A stretch of DNA of 34,933 nt, from positions 1 through 34,933 of the forward strand of contig CAMCXM010000020.1 in assembly GCA_945883425.1 (NCBI GenBank). The letters run 5' to 3'. Source of the DNA: Spirosoma fluviale (GTDB lineage Bacteria > Bacteroidota > Bacteroidia > Cytophagales > Flexibacteraceae). A program made the position numbers and the translations under genes. The notes below the pieces were generated by a model that saw nothing but the letters and a program-made list of their open reading frames with translations, was not told where the DNA came from and ran no database searches. Of the stretch, positions 7,422-14,139 are shown piece after piece (the first letter of the stretch is position 1; each line of letters opens with the position of its first letter).

Positions 7422-7501
7422 AACTGCCGGGTGGGTAGGCCGACCGTGGAGGATTTCAAATCCCCGGCATCTGCGTTCGGGATCCGATATCCCGAACAGC
7501 G
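7422..7501. repeat. Dispersed repeat family B, copy 3
   Basis: It begins AACTGCCGGGTGGGTAGGCC, like copy 2, and carries GGATTTCAAATCC and GTTCGGGAT-CCGAT-ATCCCGAAC (7475-7497). It ends 8 bases before the stop codon of the DUF2442-like gene. Confidence 0.85.
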
Positions 7502-7508
7502 GATTTTT

Positions 7509-7769
7509 TTATCTCTCACGCCACTTGCTTTCCAGCCCCATAAAATCCTCCAAATGGTAAATGGCGTTGGAGTGAAAAAACAAAATTGTCCTGTCGTCAA
7601 CAATGGTATATTTTTTTCTTTTCTCAACAGGCATCTTTTTAAGTTCTGGAAAATACTTCAAAGGGACGATAATCACGCGACCATCTTCCAGCTTCAATGA
7701 TATTTTCCCTGCGACATCGAAGTTCAACTTCTCAATACAGATGGTAGAATTCTTTAGTGCTAGTGTCAT
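7509..7769 (-). CDS. DUF2442-like small protein
   Basis: An 86-residue protein. The central stretch ISLKLEDGRVIIVPLKYFPEL is the hallmark of DUF2442 (a strand, a D-G-R turn and a P-L-x-x-F-P segment), followed by a short helix and a strand ending in LEDFMG. It starts exactly where the DUF4160-like gene stops, so the two are one translational unit. DUF4160/DUF2442 neighbours are common in bacteria and are often suspected TA or phage-related pairs, but no biochemical role is settled. Confidence 0.75.
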   Translation of the reverse strand: MTLALKNSTICIEKLNFDVAGKISLKLEDGRVIIVPLKYFPELKKMPVEKRKKYTIVDDRTILFFHSNAIYHLEDFMGLESKWRER

Positions 7770-8048
7770 TTACTTTAATTTAATCGTAACAATCTTTTCT
7801 CCATTTTTAACTTTATCAAATGCCTCAATCAGTTGTTTCTGATGATCTTTGATTAATCCCAGAGCGGTATTCAATTCTTTGTCACTTAAAGACCCTGAAT
7901 CAGCAACCTTCAACGTTTCCAGCCAAATCTTTGCGGAACGCTGACGATTTCCTTTTTCTTTCGCTATATGCAAATGTGGCGGTTCCATAAGCGCATCGTA
8001 GGCAAAAATGAAAAAAGTAAGAAACTTATAAACCGCAATTTTAGGCAT
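7770..8048 (-). CDS. DUF4160-like small protein
   Basis: A 92-residue protein with the DUF4160 layout: MPKIAVYKFLTFFIFAYD, the PPHLHIA block, AKIWLETLKVAD, and a lysine-rich C-terminal helix ending IVTIKLK. The conserved H-x-H of PPHLH is present. In this gene the usual short F-x-x-x-I-x-M strand has become more hydrophobic. The stop codon abuts the start of the DUF2442-like gene. Function unknown; likely a paired module with its neighbour. Confidence 0.75.
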   Translation of the reverse strand: MPKIAVYKFLTFFIFAYDALMEPPHLHIAKEKGNRQRSAKIWLETLKVADSGSLSDKELNTALGLIKDHQKQLIEAFDKVKNGEKIVTIKLK

Positions 8049-8128
8049 GCTTTAAATATCTATATTATTGGATTCTATGCAAGGATTTTTGAATTGGGTT
8101 TAAGTACGATTTGGATCTCTATTCGGGA

Positions 8129-8155
8129 TTAAATATCCCTTACTGCGTTCGTCAT
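8129..8155 (-). pseudogene. Possible remnant of a toxin gene start
   Basis: An ATG at 8155-8153 overlaps the antitoxin stop as ATGA, the coupling usual between antitoxin and toxin genes. The frame gives only MTNAVRDI before TAA at 8131-8129. The sequence just beyond contains TTCGGGAT/ATCCC-like repeat material, so the toxin may have been replaced by a repeat. The remnant is too short to assign to a family. Confidence 0.35.
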
Positions 8156-8388
8156 GAATGCTTTTTCATCAAGTAGTTATACTTGTCATCATGCACCTCT
8201 GCCGGCTTTAAAAATCCCCTGAACTTTTCAACAAATTGGGTGGGCGTGAGCTTCTGAGTCTTGGCTGCTTTAACAGGTTTCAGAACAACCTGTACAGAAC
8301 TGCCCTCTTCCACCGCACCTTCTGGCAGTTGAATGGTACCATCTCTTGCAACCGTTGCCGTAAATCGAATGGTCTTTGCAATTATCAT
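8152..8388 (-). CDS. Orphan AbrB/VapB-like antitoxin
   Basis: A 78-residue protein. The N-terminal IRFTATVARDGTIQLPE, then GSSVQVVLKP, has the swapped-hairpin AbrB-like pattern of VapB-type antitoxins; the C-terminal FRGFLKPAEVHDDKYNYLMKKH is the kind of tail that wraps a PIN toxin. No toxin follows: the expected overlapping start is there but the frame closes after 8 codons. Upstream, a -7 element TAATTTTG (minus strand, 8415-8408) and the palindrome ACCAATTTGGT (8416-8426) suggest an autoregulated promoter. Confidence 0.75.
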   Translation of the reverse strand: MIIAKTIRFTATVARDGTIQLPEGAVEEGSSVQVVLKPVKAAKTQKLTPTQFVEKFRGFLKPAEVHDDKYNYLMKKHS

Positions 8389-8407
8389 GATGCTTTCAAT
8401 TTGAATC

Positions 8408-8429
8408 CAAAATTAACCAATTTGGTCAA
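8408..8429 (-). promoter_or_regulatory. Promoter element and palindromic operator of the orphan antitoxin
   Basis: TAATTTTG reads on the minus strand over 8415-8408 and fits TAnnTTTG. Directly upstream is TTnACCAAATTGGTnAA on the minus strand (plus-strand core ACCAATTTGGT, 8416-8426). The position is right for antitoxin autorepression. The role is inferred. Confidence 0.45.
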
Positions 8430-8583
8430 CATATGTGCAGCAGAAATCAATGCGAATATTTCCTTGATTTTCATCTCAAGAAATGCAAATCTACCTTAGA
8501 ACAAATCTACCTTCTCTTTGAACTTTGACTTTCCAACCTTGAACTCTCCCCAAGTTCCGTTAGGCCAAAAGGGAGTTTCAAAT

Positions 8584-8591
8584 TACATTTG
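8584..8591 (+). promoter_or_regulatory. Probable -7 promoter element of paaZ
   Basis: TACATTTG matches TAnnTTTG and ends 35 bases before the paaZ ATG. No clear TTG stands at the expected -33 distance, so this is a partial match. Confidence 0.45.
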
Positions 8592-8626
8592 GCCCTGCGT
8601 AAAGCATCCTGTTTTATCCACACCAA

Positions 8627-11119
8627 ATGAACTTATTAGGCAACTACATCAACGGCTCCTGGCTTCAGAGCGAAGCCGATGGCACTCCTCTTTTTAATGC
8701 TGTTACCGGCGACACCATCGCCATCGCCACCCGGCAGCAACTCGATTTCGATTCCATCCTTCGCTATGGCAGGAAAACAGGAGGGCCTTCTCTCCGCAAA
8801 ATGACCTTCCAGCAACGAGGTGAAATGCTCAAAAAACTGGCTCTTTACCTCACCAAACGGAAGGAGACTTATTACGAAATCAGCTACCAGACAGGCGCTA
8901 CCCGCATCGACAGCTGGATCGACATTGAGGGAGGATTCGGCAACCTTTTTGCCAATGCTTCACTCCGCCGGAATTTTCCGAATCAGACTTACCACGTAGA
9001 CGGCGATCCCGTCGATTTATCCCGTGGCGGTGCCTTCATGGCCCACCACATCATGGTGCCCAAAGAAGGAGTCGCCATCCACATCAACGCCTTCAACTTC
9101 CCGATTTGGGGGATGCTCGAAAAATGCGCCGTCAACTGGATGGCCGGTGTTCCGGCAGTGGTAAAGCCCGCCACCTCCACGTCCTTCCTCACCGAAGCCG
9201 TTGCCCGTGACATCATTGCCTCCGGTATTTTGCCCGAAGGCTCCCTGCAACTTATTTGCGGACCCGCCCGCAACATCCTCGATTTTGTGGAATCTCAGGA
9301 CACCGTCACCTTCACCGGTTCTGCCACCACGGGCCGGATGCTGAAAGCACACAAACGCGTTCTCGATGAGTCTGTGCCCTTCAACATGGAGGCCGACTCC
9401 CTCAACTGCTCCGTCCTTGGACTGAACGCCCACCCGGGAAGCCCGGAATTCGATCTGTTCATCAAAGAAGTAAAGAAAGAAATGACGGTGAAGTGCGGCC
9501 AGAAATGCACCGCCATCCGCCGGATCATGGTGCCCGAACACTTCGTGGAAGATGTGCAGATCGCACTCGGCAAAGAGCTCGCCAAAACGGTGATCGGTAA
9601 CCCGACGCTCAAAGAAGTTCGCATGGGTTCACTGGTGAGTCTGGATCAGGTAACCGAAGTCCGGGACCGCGTGAAGGAACTGGCCCGTACAGCTGAAATC
9701 GTGTATGGAAATCTCGATACCGTCGATGTACTCGGAGCCGACTCCGTAAAAGGTGCCTTCCTTTCTCCGATGTTGTTACTGGAAAAGGATCCGTTCAAAA
9801 ATATTGCGGTTCATGAAATCGAGGCTTTTGGTCCGGTCAGTACCATCATGCCATACAAAACCACCGAAGAAGCCATCGAACTGGCCAAAATGGGAAAAGG
9901 CTCCCTCTGCTGCTCGATAGTGACTTTCAACGATCAGGAAGCACGTGACTTTGTGGTGGGTTCCGCCAGTCACCATGGTCGTATCCTGGTCCTCAACCGC
10001 GAAAACGCCAAACTGAGTACGGGCCACGGCTCTCCCCTTCCAACTCTCGTTCACGGAGGACCCGGTCGGGCAGGTGGCGGTGAAGAAATGGGCGGCATGC
10101 GGGGCGTTCTCCACTATCTGCAGCGCTGTGCTGTGCAGGGAACACCCACAACCATCACCGAAATCACCGGTATTTACCAGGCCGGAGCCAAATACAAGGA
10201 GGCTCCTCAGCATCCGTTCAAATATCATTTCGAAGACATCCAGCCGGGCATGTCCCTCACCACCCACAAACGGACGGTGACCGATTCCGACATCATCAAT
10301 TTCGCCAATCTCACCTGGGATCATTTCTACGCCCACACCGATATTACCTCACTGGAAGGCAGTATTTTCGAGAAGCGTGCCGCCCACGGTTATTTCATTC
10401 TGGCAGCAGCTGCCGGTTTGTTTGTGTACCCGAACAAAGGTCCGGTTGCCGCAAATTATGGACTGGAAGACTGCCGTTTTGTGCGTCCTGTTTACCACAA
10501 CGATACCTTGTATGTGCGCCTCACCTGCAAGCAGAAAGTGGAACGCGACAGCAAAGGCCGCGAGTTCCCGGCCGGTGTGGTGAAATGGTTTGTGGAAGTG
10601 TTCGATCAGGACGATGAACTGGTGGCAGTGGCGACCATCCTCACGCTGGTGCAGAAGAAATCGCCGTTTATTGAATTCACGAAATCAAACGTACTGGGCC
10701 TTCTTGCCGGATTGTCAGACAAAACACCCGCCAAATGGGGAATGATGACACCGCAGCACATGGTGGAACATTTGATCTTCCATTTCCAGACGGCGATGGG
10801 TCAGATTGAAATGACGTTGACCACACCGGAAGAAAAGCTGGAGAAATGGCAGGAGTCACTTTGGAATTACATTCCGATGCCGGAGAATTTCAAGCACCCG
10901 AAACTGGATCCGGAAGCACCGATGCCACTGGGCTTTGGCAGTCTGAAGGAAGCGATCCAGGCACTGGACAAAGCGTTTGATGAGTATCAGGTCTATTTTA
11001 AATCCAAACCGGGGGTAACGCATCCGAATGCGGTATTCGGTCATCTCGACAAAACCCACTGGGATTTGCTGGGCCGGAAGCATTTTGATCATCATCTGAA
11101 GCAGTTTGGGCTAATTTAG
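8627..11119 (+). CDS. paaZ: PaaZ: oxepin-CoA hydrolase / semialdehyde dehydrogenase, fused to DUF1569
   Basis: An 830-residue three-domain protein. Residues 1-520 are an aldehyde dehydrogenase with catalytic Glu255 (FNMEADSLN) and Cys294 (GQKCTA), one off from E256/C295 of E. coli PaaZ. Residues 540-680 are a MaoC-type (R)-hydratase with the Asp565/His570 pair in TWDHFYAH, spaced as in the E. coli enzyme. In the phenylacetate pathway PaaZ opens the oxepin ring of ring-oxygenated phenylacetyl-CoA and oxidises the resulting aldehyde. Residues 690-830 are an extra DUF1569/DinB-like domain (MTPQHMVEHLIFH; FGHLDKTHWDLLGRKHFDHH) absent from the 681-residue E. coli protein. No other paa ring-degradation gene is in the window except possibly the crotonase gene at 14291. 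Confidence 0.93.
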   Translation: MNLLGNYINGSWLQSEADGTPLFNAVTGDTIAIATRQQLDFDSILRYGRKTGGPSLRKMTFQQRGEMLKKLALYLTKRKETYYEISYQTGATRIDSWIDIEGGFGNLFANASLRRNFPNQTYHVDGDPVDLSRGGAFMAHHIMVPKEGVAIHINAFNFPIWGMLEKCAVNWMAGVPAVVKPATSTSFLTEAVARDIIASGILPEGSLQLICGPARNILDFVESQDTVTFTGSATTGRMLKAHKRVLDESVPFNMEADSLNCSVLGLNAHPGSPEFDLFIKEVKKEMTVKCGQKCTAIRRIMVPEHFVEDVQIALGKELAKTVIGNPTLKEVRMGSLVSLDQVTEVRDRVKELARTAEIVYGNLDTVDVLGADSVKGAFLSPMLLLEKDPFKNIAVHEIEAFGPVSTIMPYKTTEEAIELAKMGKGSLCCSIVTFNDQEARDFVVGSASHHGRILVLNRENAKLSTGHGSPLPTLVHGGPGRAGGGEEMGGMRGVLHYLQRCAVQGTPTTITEITGIYQAGAKYKEAPQHPFKYHFEDIQPGMSLTTHKRTVTDSDIINFANLTWDHFYAHTDITSLEGSIFEKRAAHGYFILAAAAGLFVYPNKGPVAANYGLEDCRFVRPVYHNDTLYVRLTCKQKVERDSKGREFPAGVVKWFVEVFDQDDELVAVATILTLVQKKSPFIEFTKSNVLGLLAGLSDKTPAKWGMMTPQHMVEHLIFHFQTAMGQIEMTLTTPEEKLEKWQESLWNYIPMPENFKHPKLDPEAPMPLGFGSLKEAIQALDKAFDEYQVYFKSKPGVTHPNAVFGHLDKTHWDLLGRKHFDHHLKQFGLI

Positions 11120-11126
11120 AATTTCA

Positions 11127-11165
11127 AAATCATTCGGTCATTCCATCTGAATTACCGAATGATTT
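11127..11165. terminator. Hairpin between convergent paaZ and MNT genes
   Basis: A perfect 12-bp stem, AAATCATTCGGT (11127-11138) with ACCGAATGATTT (11154-11165), has a 15-base loop. The right arm is the last codons of the minus-strand MNT gene. No long T run follows on either strand, so termination is possible but not certain. Confidence 0.45.
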
Positions 11166-11469
11166 CAATACCCGTTTTTTCTATTTCCTCAATGAAAGGA
11201 AATTCATCTGCTGTGGCACCTTTAGGAAAAGGTCGGATGGATATCGGATGAAACTTAGAAACGATGTTAACGATCGGCGGAAGATCTACGAACAAAGAAC
11301 CTTCGAATGACGGTGACCAGATGGCAAGGTCGATGTCGGAAGTTGGTTTCACTCCTCCTTTGGCATAAGAACCAAAAAGCATGGCCCTGTCTACTTTATA
11401 GCCGGCATCCGCTTCCAAACAATTGAGGAAACCAATAATCTGATTGTTTAAATCCTGCTTTGTAAACAT
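11152..11469 (-). CDS. MNT-type nucleotidyltransferase (HEPN partner)
   Basis: A 105-residue minimal nucleotidyltransferase. The signature is LFGSYAKGGVKPTSDIDLAI: G-S followed by D-x-D with standard spacing. It starts inside the 3' end of the HEPN gene (22-base overlap), so the pair is coupled. The order here is HEPN then MNT, the reverse of the module at 1284-1932, and the sequences are clearly different, so this is an independent system and not a copy. The likely role is as modifying partner/antitoxin for the HEPN protein. It converges on paaZ. Confidence 0.85.
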   Translation of the reverse strand: MFTKQDLNNQIIGFLNCLEADAGYKVDRAMLFGSYAKGGVKPTSDIDLAIWSPSFEGSLFVDLPPIVNIVSKFHPISIRPFPKGATADEFPFIEEIEKTGIEIIR

Positions 11470-11837
11470 TCGCGGATTGCTTTTACTTTTTCCAGTTGAT
11501 TTAAGGTGAATGGTCCGTCAGTACGTTTGTAAATCATCCGCTTATAATCCGGATACCGGCTCTCAAGATTCCAGGAAGAAACAATGGCCAGATAAGAGTA
11601 GGTTTCTGCATCGAGATTTAGAGAAGTCTGATTATGCAGATATTGTAAATCATGGCTTCTGGGTGGTGCATTATCAATATTCTCCTTTACCCAAAGAGCT
11701 TTGAACAATTTTTCTAAAGTAAGGTGGAAATAAAACAGAGAATAGACCCAGTCTTTGGAAACAACCAGTCGCTGAGCAAAATTCCAGTTTTCTTCTGCTT
11801 CTGCTTTCCAATATTCGATGTGGTCCTGCTTTTCCAT
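11448..11837 (-). CDS. HEPN-domain protein (PF05168-like)
   Basis: A 129-residue helical protein. YWKAEAEENWNFAQRLVVS, then YSLFYFHLTLEKLFKALWV, PPRSHDLQYL and LESRYPDYKRMIY are the standard blocks of the classical HEPN family that travels with MNT nucleotidyltransferases. The R-x4-6-H RNase motif seen in HepT is not evident, so activity may differ from that of the other HEPN protein in this window. A -7 element TATTTTTG (minus strand, 11859-11852) lies 14 bases before the ATG. Confidence 0.82.
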   Translation of the reverse strand: MEKQDHIEYWKAEAEENWNFAQRLVVSKDWVYSLFYFHLTLEKLFKALWVKENIDNAPPRSHDLQYLHNQTSLNLDAETYSYLAIVSSWNLESRYPDYKRMIYKRTDGPFTLNQLEKVKAIRECLQSRI

Positions 11838-11897
11838 TCTGATCTGTTTGGCAAAAATAAAGAAAACAACGAGAAGATAGAATCGTAATTCTTCGAC

Positions 11898-11986
11898 TAC
11901 CCCTTCACCTCTTTCCTGCCATCGGCATGAAGAGCAAACCGTCCGGATTTACGGTCGTGAACCTGCCCGGGTTTGGGCCAGGGCCA
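11898..11986 (-). pseudogene. Duplicated 3' end of the pirin gene
   Basis: These 89 bases match the last 89 bases of the pirin gene (12963-13051) at all but about 7 positions. In the pirin frame both copies encode the same 29 residues ([20 protein letters not shown] and on to EVKG) and a stop; every difference is synonymous. Similarity ends sharply at 11986. It is the left member of a direct repeat that brackets the DUF6364/PIN module. Confidence 0.85.
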
Positions 11987-12083
11987 ACTGAAGCTTTTAT
12001 ACTTCCCCTCCTACCACAGATCATTTTGTGTGGGATACAATTACTTCCAAAAAACAAATGAAATATTTCTACGGCACTTTTAT

Positions 12084-12091
12084 TATTTTTG
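12084..12091 (+). promoter_or_regulatory. Possible -7 promoter element of the DUF6364/PIN module
   Basis: TATTTTTG fits TAnnTTTG and ends 20 bases before ATG 12112. A second, weaker TTTTG ends 4 bases before the ATG. No good -33 TTG is seen, so confidence is limited. Confidence 0.35.
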
Positions 12092-12111
12092 TCGTACAAA
12101 TATTTTGCATT

Positions 12112-12375
12112 ATGGACGCAAAGATCACCCTCAGCTTTAGAGCCGACATTATTGAGCAAGCCAAAAAATATGCGGATCAACAAGGAATTAGTCTGAGTCG
12201 ATTAACTGAAATTCTTCTTCGACGCCTTGTTGCCGGAAACTACCGCAGTCTGGAAGATTTTCCCGTCTCGGATTGGGTCGATTCATTGGCTGAAGGTGAA
12301 GCCGAATACCTCCGAAAACCAAAGTCCGGCAAGGAACTCAGGAAAGAATACCATGGATCGAAAGCAAATTCCTGA
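12112..12375 (+). CDS. DUF6364-like antitoxin
   Basis: An 87-residue protein with a short beta strand and two helices at the N-terminus (DAKITLSFRADIIEQAKKYA, GISLSRLTEILLRRLV), a ribbon-helix-helix-like layout typical of DUF6364 antitoxins. The C-terminal half is acidic then basic (EGEAEYLRKPKSGKELRKEY). I start it at ATG 12112 because the 28 codons upstream read through promoter-like AT-rich sequence and are not part of the family pattern. Its stop overlaps the PIN toxin start, showing coupling. The module sits between two copies of the pirin 3' end. Confidence 0.75.
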   Translation: MDAKITLSFRADIIEQAKKYADQQGISLSRLTEILLRRLVAGNYRSLEDFPVSDWVDSLAEGEAEYLRKPKSGKELRKEYHGSKANS

Positions 12376-12791
12376 TGCGGATTTTCCTGGATGCCAATGT
12401 TCTGGTGACGGTTGTCAATAAAGAATACCCTGCATTTCCGTTTTGTGCCCGAATCCTTAGTCTGGCGGACCGTCCGGAAAACACGCTGATTACATCAACA
12501 TTAAGCCTGGCCATCACCTGGTATTTCGCCTGTAAAAAACATGGCAGCCGACATGCCAGAAAAAAAATTGAAATTCTTCTGGCTCACATTCTGGTTGCCG
12601 ATTGCGGTCCGGCTGAAACAGCGGCTGTTCTTCAAGAGAAAACAATTGAAGATTTTGAGGACGGACTTCAGTACTACTCAGCCCTCCATGCAGGTGCGGA
12701 TTGCATTGTTAGTGCCAATACCGGAGACTTCCATTTTTCCGAAATACCAGTATCGAAACCGGAAGACTTTTTATTTCAGATTTACAATTAA
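12375..12791 (+). CDS. PIN-domain RNase toxin (VapC-like)
   Basis: A 138-residue PIN-domain protein. Asp6 in MRIFLDANVLV is the first metal ligand; the late acidic cluster is E95-D96 in EDFEDGLQYYSAL, D109 in GADCIVSAN, and D118 in NTGDF, followed by the usual SKPEDFL end. The second acidic ligand normally found in the helix after the STLSLA segment is not obvious, which is common in this Bacteroidota subgroup or may mark altered activity. VapC-type toxins cleave tRNA or rRNA; the target here is unknown. Its ATG overlaps the antitoxin stop. Confidence 0.83.
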   Translation: MRIFLDANVLVTVVNKEYPAFPFCARILSLADRPENTLITSTLSLAITWYFACKKHGSRHARKKIEILLAHILVADCGPAETAAVLQEKTIEDFEDGLQYYSALHAGADCIVSANTGDFHFSEIPVSKPEDFLFQIYN

Positions 12792-12833
12792 ACCCATTTT
12801 ATGCACCGGAAATTTACACCGGATGCTAACTTT

Positions 12834-12943
12834 TTGATTTTCTTTTTCTTTTCACCTCTTCCGTTGTTTCTCCGGAGGAGAAACGAAAGAGGTGAAAATC
12901 AATCATTTATGAACTCAAAGCTTTTTCTATTGCGGAATTTGGG
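12834..12943. repeat. Dispersed repeat family C, copy 1 (hairpin with conserved tail)
   Basis: TTGATTTTC (12834-12842) pairs with GAAAATCAA (12894-12902), and inside it TTCACCTCTT pairs with AAGAGGTGAA around a CTCCGGAG turn. The segment 12891-12943 matches 22785-22837 at about 51 of 53 positions. The element has no gene and looks like a MITE-type palindromic repeat. Confidence 0.75.
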
Positions 12944-12961
12944 ATAAAATGAGTTAAACCA

Positions 12962-14104
12962 TTACCCCTTCACCTCCTTCCTGCCATCGGCATGTAAAGC
13001 AAACCGTCCGGATTTGCGGTCGTGCACCTGTCCGGGTTTAGGCCAGGGCCATCCGCCAAATTGGGTTCGCTGGTAGTCTTCAAATGCCTGGTGGATTTCT
13101 TCCTTGGTGTTCATCACAAAAGGACCGTACTGAATTACCTGCTCACCAATCGGTTTACCCTGAAGCACCAATATCCGGGCCTCGTTGTTCCCGTTTTTCA
13201 AAACCAGATCCACTTCCGGACGGGCTTTCATCGAATTATACGTCGGGATGGATTGCTGCCCGATGGCCAAACCGGATCCTACATAATAATACAGACAACG
13301 GTTGATACCGGGAGATGCTTTCGGCAACGTAAACTCGGCGCCCGGTTCCATACGGATGTTCCAGATGGCGACTTCATGTTTCGGATCGGCTGCCCATGAA
13401 TCCGGAGGAGGCGAAGGCGCTTTGTGCTTGGCCAAGGCTCCTGCTATCACCTCGACTTCGGTGACATGTCCTTTGGCATCTTTGTGTTTGTGATGCGGAA
13501 TGGTATCGGCCCAAAGCATTTTGAAATGCGGCTCCACCATTTTGTCCCTTGCCGGAAGATTCAGCCAAATCTGAAACAACTCCATCGGATTTTCTTTATT
13601 GGAGTGGATAAGCGGAAACATTTCCGAGTGCTGAACGCCCTTTCCTGCTGTCATCCATTGTACGTCTCCGTCACCATACCGACCAGCTGCTCCCAACGAA
13701 TCCGCATGATCCACAATGCCTTCCCGAACGACGGTAACCGTTTCAAATCCACGGTGCGGGTGCCCCGGAAATCCCGGAACCTGTTTTCCGTGGTACATCC
13801 GGAAACCATCTTTGATGATGAAATCGTCGCCGATGTGCCGTCCGGATAAAAGCGTTTTATCGGGCCCCATCTGGTCATTTCCTTTCGGGAACTTGTCCTC
13901 GTGGTGCACACAAAACAGAAACGGATCGGCGGTTTCCCATTGAAAACCCATGGGCTGAAGGTTGGTGATGGTGGCGGGAGGTGCCATGTTTTCAGTTGAA
14001 GATGAATGAGACTGGCTCTGTCCGAGTACAGGAGCCGCAAAAAACGAGGCGATGCTCACGCCCAGTTTCTGGAGAAATGTTTTACGCGGAAGTGTGGAAG
14101 ACAT
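12962..14104 (-). CDS. Exported pirin-family protein
   Basis: A 380-residue bicupin of the pirin family. The metal site is complete: His115 and His117 (GHPHRGFETV), His159 and Glu161 (GKGVQHSEM). Known pirins bind iron and several have quercetin 2,3-dioxygenase activity. Unlike cytoplasmic pirins this one opens with PRKTFLQKLGVSIASFFAAPVLGQ, a signal-like segment with a twin-arginine-like RK-x-F-L; export by Tat or Sec is inferred. The promoter reads TTG-N20-CATCTTTG and ends 4 bases before the ATG. The last 89 bases of the gene occur again at 11898-11986, and this present gene end may be an acquired one. Confidence 0.88.
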   Translation of the reverse strand: MSSTLPRKTFLQKLGVSIASFFAAPVLGQSQSHSSSTENMAPPATITNLQPMGFQWETADPFLFCVHHEDKFPKGNDQMGPDKTLLSGRHIGDDFIIKDGFRMYHGKQVPGFPGHPHRGFETVTVVREGIVDHADSLGAAGRYGDGDVQWMTAGKGVQHSEMFPLIHSNKENPMELFQIWLNLPARDKMVEPHFKMLWADTIPHHKHKDAKGHVTEVEVIAGALAKHKAPSPPPDSWAADPKHEVAIWNIRMEPGAEFTLPKASPGINRCLYYYVGSGLAIGQQSIPTYNSMKARPEVDLVLKNGNNEARILVLQGKPIGEQVIQYGPFVMNTKEEIHQAFEDYQRTQFGGWPWPKPGQVHDRKSGRFALHADGRKEVKG

Positions 14105-14108
14105 AATC

Positions 14109-14139
14109 CAAAGATGAAGGGATTTGCCAGTAATACCAA
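14109..14139 (-). promoter_or_regulatory. Promoter of the pirin gene
   Basis: On the minus strand TTG (14139-14137) is followed after 20 bases by CATCTTTG (14116-14109), one mismatch from TAnnTTTG. Only four bases separate it from the ATG, so the transcript would be nearly leaderless. Confidence 0.45.

Larger units (their letters stand above)
6935..7508. other. Gene-free stretch, repeat-rich
   Basis: About 570 bases without a supported gene. The part from roughly 7080 to 7215 has paired short segments (GGCGCCTTTT near 7080; GGCGGAGGCGC near 7194) and reads like another degenerate dispersed repeat, but no second copy is in the window. From 7311 on it is made of repeat family A followed by family B. 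Confidence 0.55.

Noticed and set aside
1-7501. CRISPR array suggested by the recurring palindromic repeats
   Set aside because: The repeats are kilobases apart and not regularly spaced, and no cas genes are present.
9017-10336. Long minus-strand open frames (174 and 186 codons) opposite paaZ
   Set aside because: They are antisense shadows of a well-conserved plus-strand gene with both active sites intact; their translations show no family pattern.
11905-12183. 92-codon minus-strand open frame across 11905-12183
   Set aside because: It runs in a different frame from the pirin remnant and crosses the promoter and start of the DUF6364 gene.
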